Shown: positions 32,901-43,828, counted from the first letter of the stretch. The stretch is 64,000 nucleotides of DNA from Alentia gelatinosa (GCA_950022655.1 OX465580.1:126339016-126403015); one strand, 5' to 3'. Notes: generated by a model from the sequence alone, not told the origin. Program-made: numbers and translations.

Positions 32901-35900
32901 TAAAGGCCAATATTTCTATTTTCTAAATGCAATTTTAGCTCTTGTTGTATTCTCTGACGGTTTGAGGAAAGTGACATGGGTTTTACTATGTGAAAAAAAA
33001 AACAACTTTAGGATTTCTATATATTCGATTATAAAATTATCATAATATTGATCTCTAAATTCAAAAAATCTAATAAAACATATTTGGCGTTAAACTACCC
33101 AAATAAACAAACTAAATTCAAAACCAGCATAGTAACCCCCGATTTTTAAGTCAAATATGTATGTGTTCTATAACACTTAGAAATCATCATATTCAATTTT
33201 CAGGAAAATTTTTAGGTTTCTATTTTCAAGCCAGATTGCCCGATGTGCCTTTAAAATGCTGCTCCTTGTTTTCAGTACCACAGCAGCGCCACACGCGGAT
33301 CATCCTCACCTGCCTGGTGTGGCTCGGCTTTCTCTACTTCTTCTGGAAGATCGGCGACCCGTTCCCCATTCTCAGCCCAAAGCACGGTAAACAACTACCT
33401 TCTCATGTGTCCAGATTTATTGTTTTAAGTTAATGTTGATGAAAAAAGCTTGGCATAAAATTGAATTATGGTGCACATTCTATTTATTGGTCAGTTAGCT
33501 GATAAATGTAGATTATCAAGCCCAACGAAACTACTACTCCTGTAGTTTTATACAGAAGTTTCCACGGTAAATCTTATGATAGATTTGATGGGATTAAGAC
33601 AATGAACCACACGTTAGCTGAATAGTTGGTTGATGGCAGTTTTAGTTGTTAACACCTTTCATACATTTTACTAATTGGTTTATGAGTCCAAAAAGTTTTG
33701 GTTGAGACGAGGTCAGGAGTACGGAGAGTGTTTTCAAATCTTAACGCTTTTTTTTTGCTATTCCCGGCTAACGTTAGAGCCTGATCCTTCTTTTTTTTTT
33801 TTAATTGCAGTGTTTATTCAAATTTCTTCCGACATATACATCAATTGGTAACAGCATCATCAAATAATCTTGGCATTATTTCAGTCATAATTTTCGTAAG
33901 AATTGCTTCATTAAAAAAAAAAGGGGGGGGGGGGGGGAATAAGAAAAAAGAAAAAAAAGGCAAGCCTGGTGTGACGAATTGAATTGTGTATCTAAATTTT
34001 TTTTTAAATTTTTTTATCAAGGTAGCATCGGCTTGAAGTAGAGGTGTTATAGCCACGTCACACTAATTTGAATTGTGTATCTAAAGTAGTTCCTCTGACT
34101 TTTGAGGTTTACCACAAAATGGAAATAGGTCTTCGCATACTGTGGTGTCACTAAACGATATCAGGAGAGGTGCTATGATCACACTTTACAGTCGGTGCTG
34201 AAGAATTGATCTATTATATGAGTTGAATATATTTTTCAAGATTGACAATTATACAGGTACACCAAGGAAAGATTTGATGTTAAAAGATGAGATTTGAAAT
34301 GAAATAAAAAAAAAAGAGCTTGCTAAAAAACAAACAAACAAAAAACGGACAAAATCTGAGTTGTAATGGAAATATACTGATGCATCATGGGGGTGCAATT
34401 TAAAAAAAATTATTTTTAGTAATTCTGAGACTCCTCTAGTGGGCGCTGAGGTAAATAATTGCATAAATCTAGACCAACATGAATGTGGTTTGCTTGTTGC
34501 AGGTATCTTGTCCATAGAGCAGTGCATAGGGCGTGTGGGTGTGGTGGGCGTCACACTCATGGCTGTCCTGTCAGGCTTCGGTGCTGTCAACTACCCATAT
34601 GTCACCATGTCCTACTTCGTCCGGTGAGTCAGTTACATTCAAAGCAGTTCTGATCAAATTGGGACGAGGTAATGTCCTTCTCCCTCAGCGATGCTACATT
34701 GAATGACAGTTATTAGAACTGCCCCTAACCACCGTAACGATGGTGCACTGCCAGCTGTGATTTCACTGACGTCAACGACCATATCCCAGAAGTTTCTACA
34801 GTGACCTGTGGAGGCTCTAAAAACAACCATATTCCATTTTGACATCATGTCAAAGTAATCGTTATGTCATATTCTGTCATGGCAATGCCATGGACACAAC
34901 TGGCTTGGTTATTATTTGGTAGCCAAAATAAGCTCCCACAGGGAATATTCCCCATATCGTTCCTTGCTATGTGAATTAAATTTAGCTTTTTGTCTGATTT
35001 AATCGTGTCTTATGAGATGAAAATATGTGTGTTCATAATTTGTCTCTTAGACCAGTAAGCCCGGCAGACATTCAGGCCCTAGAGCGACGTCTCATGCAGT
35101 CAATGGACATGATCGTCATGAAGAAAAAGAGGTAAGACCACAAACTTACATCACCTGCTGCTCTCAAAAGTGGGCGGGAATAAGCATCTAAATTGAATAG
35201 CGTCACTCACAGTGATAGCATAGCGATATTCAACTGATAGGTGATGACAGATTTACTTTGGGCAGACAGGCACACGATAACCTCTTCTCATTTCAGCATG
35301 ACTAAAACTTAACAGAGCTGCCATTAATGTAACTATAACTAAAAAGAGCTGCTTTTATGATTACACTAAAACTTAAAAAGAAGTTTAGAGAGAACGAGGC
35401 ATGTCTTGCTATCAATGCAGAAGAAAAAAAATCTTAAACTTAAAAAGAACTGCTGTTATTGTAAACTATAACTTAATAGAGCTGCCATTATTGTAACTTT
35501 ATAACTTATACAGGACTGTCGTTATTGAAGCCTCCATCTTTATCTCACCCCTGGTATTTTTTCCGATAGACTTAACATTGAGAACTAACCCTCAATGCCC
35601 ATAGAGAATTTAGAGAAAATACTCAATTGGGGATTATGCCACAAAGGTTAGCCAATTAGTCAATGTAAGGGGTAAGATCAATTCGGAAACCCGTTCAAGT
35701 TTATGGTCAGAGCCTGATCCCATCTTGTTTGAATTGCTATGTAATTTATGTGGCTTCGCCTTGTGAATTACTACGCTATTCAAATTCAATGGGATACGTG
35801 TTCAGACCATAAAGTTCCATAGGTTTCCACTAGAGTATTGTTCACTAGCACTGCCTGTCTGTGTGAAGTTACACCTGTCGCTAATCCCTAATGCCTCCTG

Positions 35901-38900
35901 TGTGTCTGCCTTAGGATCGTGATGGCCAAACGGGACAACTTGCAGAGAGCGGCCGTGAGTCCAGACAGTGGCGGCATCTGGGGGATGATTAAAAAGACGG
36001 TGACATCATCTGGCAGCAGAGAAAGTATCCTTGTAAGGCAGACAGCCGAGGTCTAAAGTGACTAAGCCTTGTATGTCAACCAGAGAGCCAAGGGCTGAGG
36101 ATTGAAGGGACATCTACATTATACAGAGAGCCAAAGCTAGACGCGATTAGTTATTGTATGTTATGCGTAAAGCCGAGGGTTAAGGTTTATCATCTCACCC
36201 CGGTATTTTTTCCCTATAGACATAACATTGGGAACTCGTACTCAATACCCATGGAGTATTTAGAAAAAATACCCAACGGGGAATTTTGTAACAAATGTTA
36301 GCTAATTAGTCGATGTGAGTGGTGAGATGAATTCAGAAACCTGCAAAAATTTACGGTCAGAGCTCGATCCCATCTTGTTTGAATCGCTACGTAATTTACA
36401 CGGCTTCACCTTATGAATTACTATTCTATTCAAACTCGATTTTTGGAACCATGAACCATTTCATCGACCTCAATCGGGTTTGAATCTGTCAGAGGCATAT
36501 TCTTATAGGTCAACGATGCCAAATTCCCCATTTGACGGTACTGATAGCAGTCAGTGTATCTCTAGTTTGCTAGTTCCCTTTCCGAAAAATTCATGGCAAC
36601 CAAAAGTCGGCCATTGGAGATCCTAGTTTAACTTAAAATGATCAAATTAGGACGAGGCAACATCCTTCTCCCTGAGTGATGCTCCCTTGAATGACAGTTA
36701 TTAGAACTACCCCTAACCACCGTAACCATGGTGCACTGTCAGCTGTGACATCACTGACGTCAACGACCATATCCCAGGAGTTTCTACAGTGACCTGTGGA
36801 GGCTCTAAAAACAATTAAAAAGATATAGACAATGAATGATGGTTTTATGGCTATGGGGCCGTAAACCTTGAGTGGTTGAAGCGTAGTAATACACAAGTGC
36901 CCGCTAGTGTATTATGACCTCGAGTGGTTTACAGAGCCGCCTGTCCACAAAACCATCGTTTGTTGTATTTATTCATCTTTTCGAATGAATTAAACCCAAG
37001 AATTGCCATATTAAGGAATATAACAGTAAGGACTATTTCTTTGCCCTAAAGCACAAAGGGACTATTTTCCCATATACCACAGCTGTGAGGCCGTATACCA
37101 CAGGTTTGAATCCGTATACCATTATTATAGACCCTATTGAGGAATCCCGTAATCCAGTCTGTTTTGCAAGTTCCGGTTTTCGCTGATTACCGACGTTATA
37201 TGGTGATAGACCCGTGACCCGTAACCCAGAATTAATGCAGTTTAACGGTTTTCAGAAATCCTCAAATTGAAATTCTGATGTCAGAAATGGAAATTTCAGC
37301 TATTTCTACATGGAAATCCGAAATTATATTCAGTTTCTCCAGTTATAAACCAGAAAACTGTGGTTCATGTTGTCGTAGTGTGCCAAGTCTATCGGGAGCG
37401 GAACTTTGCTTTACCCGGGCAATAATCGGGAGTTTAGTAACCTCTGGAGGCTCTATGGTATCTGACAGGTTTTATATGATGGCTCGTGGTTAATGCCCCA
37501 GTCACACTGGCGTAAAAAACGCCGTTTTTCCGTGTACGCACCTCTACGTTCTTCTACGCATTTTGAAATCTACAACTGCGCGGGAAAACGCGGAGATGCG
37601 TAAATGAAAGTTGGAATGCGCCGAAAGACGCCACAATACGTAGAGAAGCGTAAATAAACGTTGATGAACGTTGAGAAGCGTACTAAAACGTTAAAGCAAT
37701 GCCAACAGATGCGTTCCAAATCCGTAGCTAATACGTACTCCCCACCAATTTTAATACGTAGAAGAAACGCCGAAATTTACGCCAGTGTGACTGGGGCATT
37801 ACTAAGTCTCCATACATTTTCAATGGGGTCTCTGTATACCATGGTTAATAAAAACGTATAGTGATGTTTGGTAAACGCCCTGACTGTGGTCAGATATCAG
37901 CGCTCTGCAGCAGGAGGCCTCGGCCCTGGAGGAACTCAGTCGCCAGCTCTTCCTCGAATCTGTCGACCTTCACAACGAACAGGTAAGCAACTGCATGGAT
38001 CACTCTAAAACTTTTCTTTTTTTGGGGGGGGGGGGGCCATTTTACTGAAGGAATATTGTGTGTACGGTCAGGTTCGTAAGGTGCTTGGCATTGTAGACTA
38101 CATTATTTTCTCCTGTTAATTTGGCACAGTATTGAATGATATGCCCTTAAGACCACCACCAGTTTTTACTAGTAATAGATCTTTCTTATATATCTATGAT
38201 ACATCCAAGCGTCATTTCATTGCTAGTATAGATGGGTTATGACACCCTTTGCTGCAAAAAGTTGATATATGGAGCTGACTTCATGGATTAACAGATGCCT
38301 GTGTAAGCCTGAATCTATATCTGCTTGGACAATATTGCATTAAGAAATAAACTGACCATGGATATTATCACTCGTTATCACTATCTTTTCACATACTTCC
38401 AGTTACGTTATTAGATTTTTGTATTCAACTATTTAGAAAAAAAAAATGTACTCATAAATTCACCACTCGGGTGATCTTCCACTTACAACATTCGTTTATA
38501 ATAATAATCTTTGTCATATTGTGATGATATATGGTATAGTAAATATATTTATCTCGTACAATATGTGGGGAAAATATATAGTGATATAGTATGATCATAT
38601 AAATCAAGATTTATGATACTACCAACCACCTGACATGAAATGATGAGATGATTTCCAAGAAGGAGCTCAGTTTTGCTACGCTAAACATTTCTACTTGTGA
38701 ACACATTATACACAACCTTTCATTATTTTCTTTGTTGAATTTTATATTTTGCAGGAGAGAATAGAATATTCCAAGACCTTTAAAGGAAAATACTTCAACA
38801 TACTTGGTCATTTCTTCTCGATATATTGTGTGTGGAAAATATTCATGGTAAGTAAAATGTAAAGCCTATAGGGAGCCAAAGTGAAACCGCTAAAACCACA

Positions 38901-41900
38901 GATATCCACCTACAAAACACCATTTCCGGTGGCCAGTAAGAACGAGGCTTAGTGTTAAAGCTATGGGGGTTTGAGGCTAGACTTTTGTTTTTGGTCTCGT
39001 TTGTTACTTTTGAAGTGTAGTTTACCACTATCATCTGTACATAACTCTGTTTCGAAACTACGTTGACAGTTGCTCAGTTAACAAAAATATGGATCTAAAA
39101 GATTGGAGAACGAGACATATAATCTCCAACCTACATAGTCAAAGTACTGAGCGCCCATATCCGGAAATGGTATTTGTGACCGGCTATCTGTGGTTGTAGC
39201 GGGTTCACTTTGGCTCCCTATAAGACATCGGCAACAATCCCCCATTTTCACTGAACCGATTCTGGGAATTACAACACTTTCATTTTAGATTAGTTTTGGA
39301 TCCATGAGTCGGTCATTAGAGGTGCTTTTTTGAGTTAACTGAAGTGCTCATCTATAGTACTTAATATAGTTTCATTATAAATCAAACCAAGCAACTATCA
39401 TTTAAATCAAACTAAATGGCTAAGATAAGTCCGGTTGATTTTTAAATAATTTTCCCATAAAATTGTCTATGCAGAATGAACAAGCCAGGGTCTTTTTTTA
39501 CAAGCCAGGGTTTATACCCATAGTATAATGTAAAAAAGAAATTTATGAATGTTTGGTCTGTGTCCCTGTTCACCATCCAGTTTGAAGCGCACCAAACGAG
39601 ATGGTGATTTGAGACTAAGACCAAACGTGAATATCTTTCTGATTTTATCGTAGCCTGGAAATATTTATCCGTTTATCGCCCATTGAGTATGAGTTGCCGT
39701 ACTCACAAGCCTGTTGAGTATGAGTTTCTAATGTTAAACCTATGGACGTTTATACCAGGCTATGATAAAAATTATATTGGAAAAAGACTCTTTCCCCTGG
39801 TATTTCTCCACTGTCCTGTTGGGTGTAGGAGGGGAAGATTATCCCAAGCAGAAAAATTACCATTCTAAGATGATAGTTGTATTCTAACTACAGAATGCTA
39901 CCTCCGCGTTACGAGGGACGCCACGGGTAGCACTGAGTAGGACTTGCAGCCATGTTTGTAATAGATTACTTATTTTATAGACATACTGGATTTTGCCTTT
40001 TGATTTCTCTTGATCAGGCTTCAATCAACATCATATTCGATCGTGTTGGCAAGGTGGATCCAGTGACACGAGGAATCGAGATTGCTGTCAATTATCTAGG
40101 AATACAATTTGATGTAAGTCTTGGTTTATTCATGTTTAAGAAAACTGAACTCGTAATCACAAGGTTGTCAGACCTTCTAGGTTTGAGTCCCACTGCAGCC
40201 ACTTTTCTCCTTTATCCCAAGCAGTGGTAGAATTACTGCTATATCAAAGGCCAATCCTTCTCATACCATGTCTGTGGTGTGGGTAATATAAGAACTCTCA
40301 CCCCTTTAAATGTGTAAGGGTGAGATTTCTAGCTAAATTCATCACATAGATTTGATCAAACCTAAAGTAAGTCTAATATAACATTTTGGACTTAAACTAC
40401 CCCAAAACAAACAAACAAATTTCTGGGGGTGTTCTCTAGGCTTCCGACTATAGTTATTACGACATGCTTCCTGATACAAAATGGTGTTTTGTGTTATAAG
40501 GAAAGGGTGTGTCGCAGCAGTGGACCAGGCATAACATCTTCAAAATGGTGTTTTGTGTTATAAGGAAAGGGTGTGTCGCAGCAGTGGACCAGGCTTTCCG
40601 ACGCGCCATATTCCATTTCATATTTTTTTCCATCATATCGGAAAAAATCTCTTTGCGTGATTCATATTTTCTTGTTCTACAAACATCTCCAGTAAGATTA
40701 TTTTGTGGAAACTACTCATTTAAAACTGTTGTCCTTTTGATTTTTGTAGGTGCGGTTTTGGTCGCAGCATATATCTTTCTGGCTTGTCGGAATTATCATC
40801 ATCACCTCCATACGAGGACTTCTCATTACACTCACAAAGGTAACTTTACTTGAAATTTAATATTAAACTTGGATTGTTTCTAAGATATTTAAGAACATTG
40901 GAAAGAACTGACAGAAATAAGTACGAAAGTGAAAAGCTTTTTTTTTTCTTTTTTTTTCTCCAAAAATTTCTTTATGGACGTTTTAGTGTCACAATCTTTC
41001 TGTTATACAGCTTTGTTCATTTCGTTGATGTCAATGCAGTGGCCATGTGCGTCAGCTCTAACAAGTGAGCTGGTTTTCATCGCTAAGCTTCGTTAATCCG
41101 GAATAGTGACATATCAAACAAATACACTCATGAGAAGTTGTAGCAACGTAAACAAATAACGGCAACATTTAAAAATCATTGACGGTTCCCAAATACCCCC
41201 AGGGTCGCCTGGGACGTTAAACGACATCATACAAAGCTCATTAACCTTACATATGTTACTACAGGTAAGTTCTAATCAAGTTCTTGTAACTACAAACTGA
41301 TGTCATAGTTATTCCCAGGTAACCTTCCCTTTGATTATGTGGCATAGAATGAAAATGCAAGTCGCCTACAAAGTATTTGAAATATATGGTCAGAGTGGTA
41401 AATCACAAAAAACCAGACACAGTAAGTTTTGTAGATGATGTTATTATTAAAACCAAGGTGTACAATGGTAGTTACATACGTGGTATCAAAAAGTTTTCAC
41501 GACGTTTCGCATGGTGTTGAACCAGCTTCTTCAGGTGATTGATGATTGATTTGAAATATATATTTGTATATTTTTGCAGTTTTTCTACGCGATAGCGAGT
41601 AGTAAGTCTTCCAACGTGATCGTGCTTTGTCTTGCCCAAATAATGGTGAGTGTGCTTTTCGGGTGGAAACCACCCTTTTGAGTGGTATTTTCCTTCAGAT
41701 AAAACCATTAACAATAAGATTCTTTCTTATTTGAATGTGTTGTATAAGACGGGACAGTTGTGTTGGTTTTTGTTGTATCCGTTATCCATCTATTCGTTAA
41801 GTCCAATGCACATCTACCGGTTTCGGAACATCGATGTACCTTTGTCGGCGACAAAGGACCGGTACTTTGTCTCTCGAACGGTACTTTGATTCTTGCCTAC

Positions 41901-43828
41901 CTCGACTACCGTTAGGATGCCTCACCTGAGACCAAAGTACCGTTCCTTTGTCACCGACAAAGGTACATCGATGTTCCGAAATCGGTAGATGTGCATTGGA
42001 CTTTATCCAAACAGAGATGGATAAGCCATTGTATGTTATTGGGTAGCACCTGTTTAACAATGTTTCATCAAGTGCAAAACCTGGAATGTAACAATTATTC
42101 CTAGAGAATGGACTTTGGCATTCCTATGAACATAGTAAAAGGTCAGGCAGTGTACGAGACACTCTACAAGCGAGGCACACGGTACACGATAAAAGGTGTC
42201 GTAGAGCACCACGCCTCTGTAGTGTCTGTGGTGTCAGGAAGGTGGACGTTAAAGGCATATCCTACAATACAGTGGCGCCACCTGGTGATTTTCAAATACT
42301 GACAATTTTCAATTTAATAATTCTTTCAAAAACGAGGATGGCGTGATTTAAGACTTAAATGTATTGTACTTTAAATTTACTAAATTCTGTGAAGGTCTGG
42401 AGAAAATGACATTGATTTGACTATTTGAAAAACAACTTTTTAGTATTTCTATTTTTTTCTATTAAGATATTATCTTTTATTCAAAAACTAGCACGGTGAC
42501 CCCCATTTTTTAGATTAACAATGTGTTATATAATACTTAAAGATTATCATATTCAATTTCCAGGAAATTGACATGGGTTTTAGTCTTCAAGGTGAATTGT
42601 CCGATATGCTTTTAAGGACACCAACACTTATCCCAAATTCCTACTGAACATATATGATCGAAGTAAATCAGATTGGTGATAATTTATTTTCTGGCAGTTG
42701 CCACAAATCTGCCCATTATTTCTTTCGTTAGTTCGGTAACTTGTCTGGTTTGAGTACTTGTTCTAGTTTTGTAACTGATTTTCTCTTTCAGGGAATGTAC
42801 TTTGTGTCAATGATAGTTCTGATGAGAATGAACATGCCACAGGAATACAGGTTAGTCACCGTTCTGATCCTATTTGGGCCATCCATGAAGTATTTACGCA
42901 AAATTTCTGAAATGTTTGACCCACCCCTTCTTTCAATCTCTTGTACGCAAAAGAACAAAGAAGGATCATTTGCAAAATGTTCAAAATACCCCCCCCCCCC
43001 CCCCGCCCCCACTGAGTGTGTACATACTTTATGGATCGCCCCTTTCTGTCTACAACGATCTCGCACCGCAGTTGAATTCACTGGTAAATTAACAAGGAGG
43101 AGCTTGTAATATAAAAATGATGCCTAGTCGTATAAGTATAACTTCAGGGTAAATGTCCGATTTGAAGGTATAACTTCTTAAAGCTGACTACGATTTGATT
43201 CAGGCAAACCTTTCTTCCTATGACATCCAAATTTCCTGAATTACTGAGTCCAAGCTCTAGTTAAAAGAATATCAGGCTAAGAACAACCAAGTGTGTCATG
43301 TCATAAAGAGGAAACCTATGAAAGTTTACTGTCAGAGCTCGTATCCCATCGAGTTTGAATAGCGTAGTAATTCACAAGGCGAAGCCACGTGAATTATACA
43401 GATTCAAATGAGTTGGGATCGAGCTCTGACGATAAACTTGAATAGGTTTCTGAATTTATCTCATCCCCAACAATGACTAATTGGCTAACATTTGTGATAT
43501 AATCTCCCATTGAGTATTTTTTCTGAATACTCCATGGGCATTGAGTATGAGTCCCCAATGTTAAGTCTATTGGGAAAAATACCAGGGGTGAGATAAAGTG
43601 GAGTGCGGCCACGGATAACAGATGATAGACAGTTACAGATCAACAATGTATTCTAACTAATGACTTCTATTTGTTCACTGCAGATTGATCATAACTGAAG
43701 TGCTGGGCGATCTGCAGTTTAACTTCTACCACCGTTGGTTCGACGTTATTTTCTTGGTTAGTGCCCTGAGCTCGATTGGATTCCTGTACATCGCTCACAA
43801 ACAGGCGCCAGAGAAGAGCCTGATATGA
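26920..43828 (+). CDS. GPR89: Golgi pH regulator (GPR89/GPHR), 15 coding exons
   Basis: Coding exons: 26920-26961, 29122-29181, 29628-29731, 31472-31578, 33276-33386, 34503-34623, 35051-35131, 35915-36024, 37894-37982, 38755-38847, 40018-40113, 40750-40839, 41580-41645, 42792-42850, 43684-43828. They sum to 1374 bp, 457 aa plus stop (human 455 aa), and every border is GT/AG with compatible phase. The family is a multi-pass Golgi/ER membrane protein thought to act in anion conductance and acidification of the Golgi lumen, and related to plant GTG proteins. Visible hallmarks: [90 protein letters not shown] and [19 protein letters not shown]. Introns (0.4-2.2 kb) contain many MITEs, a LINE fragment and a TCCC microsatellite, with no damage to coding sequence. 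Confidence 0.96.
27615..28090 (+). pseudogene. CR1/L2-type LINE RT C-terminus, decayed (GPR89 intron 1)
   Basis: Reads [20 protein letters not shown] then [17 protein letters not shown], typical of the RT thumb region in CR1/L2-like LINEs. After a frameshift, [17 protein letters not shown] and [11 protein letters not shown] follow, the usual C-terminal tail. No tail repeat identified. Confidence 0.75.
28478..28832. mobile_element. TIR element family A, copy 2 (GPR89 intron 1)
   Basis: 355 bp with CATAGGGAGCCAAAGTGAA at the left and TTCACTTTGGCTCCCTTT at the right. Highly similar throughout to the copies at 9603 and 38868. Confidence 0.9.
29122..29181 (+). CDS. GPR89: GPR89 coding exon 2
   Basis: Residues 15-34: [20 protein letters not shown], the end of the first membrane span and its basic flank. 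Acceptor TTCCAG, donor GTAAGT. Confidence 0.95.
29628..29731 (+). CDS. GPR89: GPR89 coding exon 3
   Basis: Residues 35-68 plus two bases: [20 protein letters not shown] and following, the second membrane span with the family's [17 protein letters not shown] signature. Confidence 0.96.
30540..31072 (+). mobile_element. LINE C-terminal fragment with 3' UTR and (CAAA) tail (GPR89 intron 3)
   Basis: The coding part (to about 30857) reads [32 protein letters not shown] and [20 protein letters not shown], the C-terminal domain of an RNase H-bearing non-LTR pol. The 3' UTR (30893-31060) has CTGAAATAAGTCTACGAAAG and TCAGGGTCCCATGGGGCG, and ends in GTTAAACCACAAACAAACAAAC. The UTR recurs at 17095 (minus), about 40880-41235 and 63887, so those are 5'-truncated copies of this family. 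Confidence 0.75.
31472..31578 (+). CDS. GPR89: GPR89 coding exon 4
   Basis: Completes Ser69, then SRYFHW and a hydrophobic span ending [14 protein letters not shown]. Donor GTAAGT. Confidence 0.95.
31735..31942. mobile_element. TIR element family B, copy 2 (GPR89 intron 4)
   Basis: GGGGCCATCCATAAAG at the left, TACTTTATGGACGGTTGCC at the right, ACGAAGTAGAACAAAGAAGG in the middle. It contains a run of about 20 T at about 31772-31792. Confidence 0.7.
32400..33260 (+). repeat. Dispersed repeat S, copy 1 (interrupted)
   Basis: Pieces at about 32430-32545 and 32945-33256 (TCATTCAAAAGCGAGGACAG, TCTCTGACGGTTTGAGGAAAG, ATATTCAATTTTCAGG, CCGATGTGCCTTTAA) match repeats at 42245-42620 and 48314-49300. 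TGTATTCTCTGACGGTTTGA occurs on both sides of the middle part, which holds the TCCC array, as if that part were inserted with a duplication. Confidence 0.5.
32594..32804 (+). repeat. (TCCC)n microsatellite, about 210 bp (GPR89 intron 4)
   Basis: About 50 virtually perfect tetranucleotide copies. It is a pure polypyrimidine/polypurine tract that could form triplex DNA, and causes open frames on both strands that are not genes. Confidence 0.98.
33276..33386 (+). CDS. GPR89: GPR89 coding exon 5
   Basis: Carries [20 protein letters not shown] and SPKHG, the best conserved N-terminal motif of the family. Acceptor TTTTCAG. Confidence 0.96.
34503..34623 (+). CDS. GPR89: GPR89 coding exon 6
   Basis: Carries [20 protein letters not shown] and [19 protein letters not shown]. 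Confidence 0.96.
34652..34830 (+). repeat. Dispersed repeat T, copy 1 (GPR89 intron 6)
   Basis: About 178 bp, highly similar to 36640-36814: GATCAAATTGGGACGAGG start, CTGACGTCAACGACCATATC, and TGACCTGTGGAGGCTCTAAA end. Same orientation. No TIR evident. Confidence 0.8.
35051..35131 (+). CDS. GPR89: GPR89 coding exon 7
   Basis: Carries [19 protein letters not shown] and VMKKKR, the start of the cytosolic loop. Confidence 0.95.
35540..35828. mobile_element. Hairpin-plus-core composite element, copy 3 (arm class A; GPR89 intron 7)
   Basis: Core 35540-35680 (TTATCTCACCCC to GGGGTAAGATCA) followed by a hairpin 35686-35828. Arms (GGTCAGAGCCTGATCCCATC type) enclose the tip TGGCTTCGCCTTG. Confidence 0.85.
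35915..36024 (+). CDS. GPR89: GPR89 coding exon 8
   Basis: Loop segment with [18 protein letters not shown]. The donor is the weak GTATCC after GAAA. It is chosen because it alone joins in frame to the next exon as SRE-N-ISALQQE, like human GSENLTLIQQE; the nearby GTAAGG would break the frame. Confidence 0.9.
36191..36441. mobile_element. Hairpin-plus-core composite element, copy 4 (arm class A, right arm cut; GPR89 intron 8)
   Basis: Core 36191-36330 and a hairpin from 36336 with the tip CGGCTTCACCTTATG. The right arm stops abruptly at 36441. Confidence 0.8.
36640..36814 (+). repeat. Dispersed repeat T, copy 2 (GPR89 intron 8)
   Basis: Second copy of the approximately 175-bp repeat at 34652-34830, in the same orientation and the same gene. 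Confidence 0.8.
36830..37140. repeat. Dispersed repeat R, copy 2, with hairpin
   Basis: A hairpin at about 36834-36958 (GATGGTTTT arms, tip CAAGTGCCCGCTAG) leads into R sequence to 37140. More R sequence resumes at 37800-37862 after the TA-flanked insertion. Confidence 0.65.
37491..37801. mobile_element. TA-flanked TIR element (Tc1/mariner-type target), 307 bp
   Basis: ATGCCCCAGTCACACTGGCG and its perfect inverse end the element (37493-37799), and TA lies on both sides (37491-37492, 37800-37801). Repeat R copy 1 near 17870-17885 shows the uninterrupted site (GTGGCTTACTGAGTCC versus GTGGT-TACTAAGTCT). It is non-coding and rich in ACGTT/ACGC iterations. Lies in GPR89 intron 8. Confidence 0.85.
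37894..37982 (+). CDS. GPR89: GPR89 coding exon 9
   Basis: Carries [20 protein letters not shown], a conserved coiled segment. Ends in phase 0 at GTAAGC. Confidence 0.95.
38755..38847 (+). CDS. GPR89: GPR89 coding exon 10
   Basis: Residues 276-306: [15 protein letters not shown] then [13 protein letters not shown] family A TIR element begins only 20 bp after this exon's end. Confidence 0.96.
38868..39221. mobile_element. TIR element family A, copy 3 (GPR89 intron 10)
   Basis: 354 bp with ATAGGGAGCCAAAGTGAA and TTCACTTTGGCTCCCTAT ends, starting 20 bp after the exon 10 border. Confidence 0.9.
40018..40113 (+). CDS. GPR89: GPR89 coding exon 11
   Basis: Residues 307-338: [20 protein letters not shown] then NYLGIQFD. 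Phase 0 at both ends. Confidence 0.96.
40147..40424 (+). mobile_element. tRNA-derived SINE with (CAAA)n tail, copy 1 (GPR89 intron 11)
   Basis: A B-box-like TAGGTTTGAGTCCC (about 40178-40191) marks a tRNA-type head. A body (AGCAGTGGTAGAATTACTGC, GGCCAATCCTTCTCATACC, GGGTGAGATTTCTA) and an AAACAAACAAACAA tail follow. A second copy lies at 63636-63874. Confidence 0.7.
40477..40594 (+). repeat. Recent 64-bp tandem duplication (GPR89 intron 11)
   Basis: A 54-bp segment from CAAAATGGTGTTTTGTG to GCAGTGGACCAGGC (40477-40530) recurs without visible change at 40541-40594. Confidence 0.9.
40750..40839 (+). CDS. GPR89: GPR89 coding exon 12
   Basis: Residues 339-368: [20 protein letters not shown] then GLLITLTK, a membrane span. 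Confidence 0.95.
41580..41645 (+). CDS. GPR89: GPR89 coding exon 13
   Basis: Residues 369-390: [20 protein letters not shown] then IM. Confidence 0.95.
41758..42056. mobile_element. Long palindromic element (GPR89 intron 13)
   Basis: Arms of about 130 bp pair around 41890-41915; GTCCAATGCACATCTACCG and GGTAGATGTGCATTGGAC are the clearest parts, and the inner arms repeat CCTTTGTCGGCGACAAAGG-like motifs. Foldback MITE (inference). Confidence 0.65.
42245..42620 (+). repeat. Dispersed repeat S, copy 2 (GPR89 intron 13)
   Basis: Starts AAAGGCATATCCTAC and ends CCGATATGCTTTTAA (inverted ends). It contains GGCGCCACCTGGTGAT and a CAGGAAATTGACATGGG motif shared with copies at 32400, 48314 and 48926. 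Confidence 0.65.
42792..42850 (+). CDS. GPR89: GPR89 coding exon 14
   Basis: Residues 391-409 plus two bases: [21 protein letters not shown] family B TIR element begins 26 bp downstream. Confidence 0.95.
42876..43042. mobile_element. TIR element family B, copy 3 (GPR89 intron 14)
   Basis: GGGCCATCCATGAAGTAT at the left, ATACTTTATGGATCGCCC at the right, with CAAAAGAACAAAGAAGGATC inside and a C run at about 42989-43004. Starts 26 bp after exon 14. Confidence 0.8.
43311..43596. mobile_element. Hairpin-plus-core composite element, copy 5 (arm class A; GPR89 intron 14)
   Basis: Hairpin 43311-43450 with tip CAAGGCGAAGCCACG (inverse of GGCTTCGCCTTG) precedes core 43456-43596 (TTATCTCATCCCC to GGGGTGAGATAA). 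Opposite orientation to copies 3 and 4. Confidence 0.85.
43684..43828 (+). CDS. GPR89: GPR89 coding exon 15 with stop
   Basis: [20 protein letters not shown], a last membrane span, [13 protein letters not shown] and TGA. Acceptor CACTGCAG. Confidence 0.96.
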
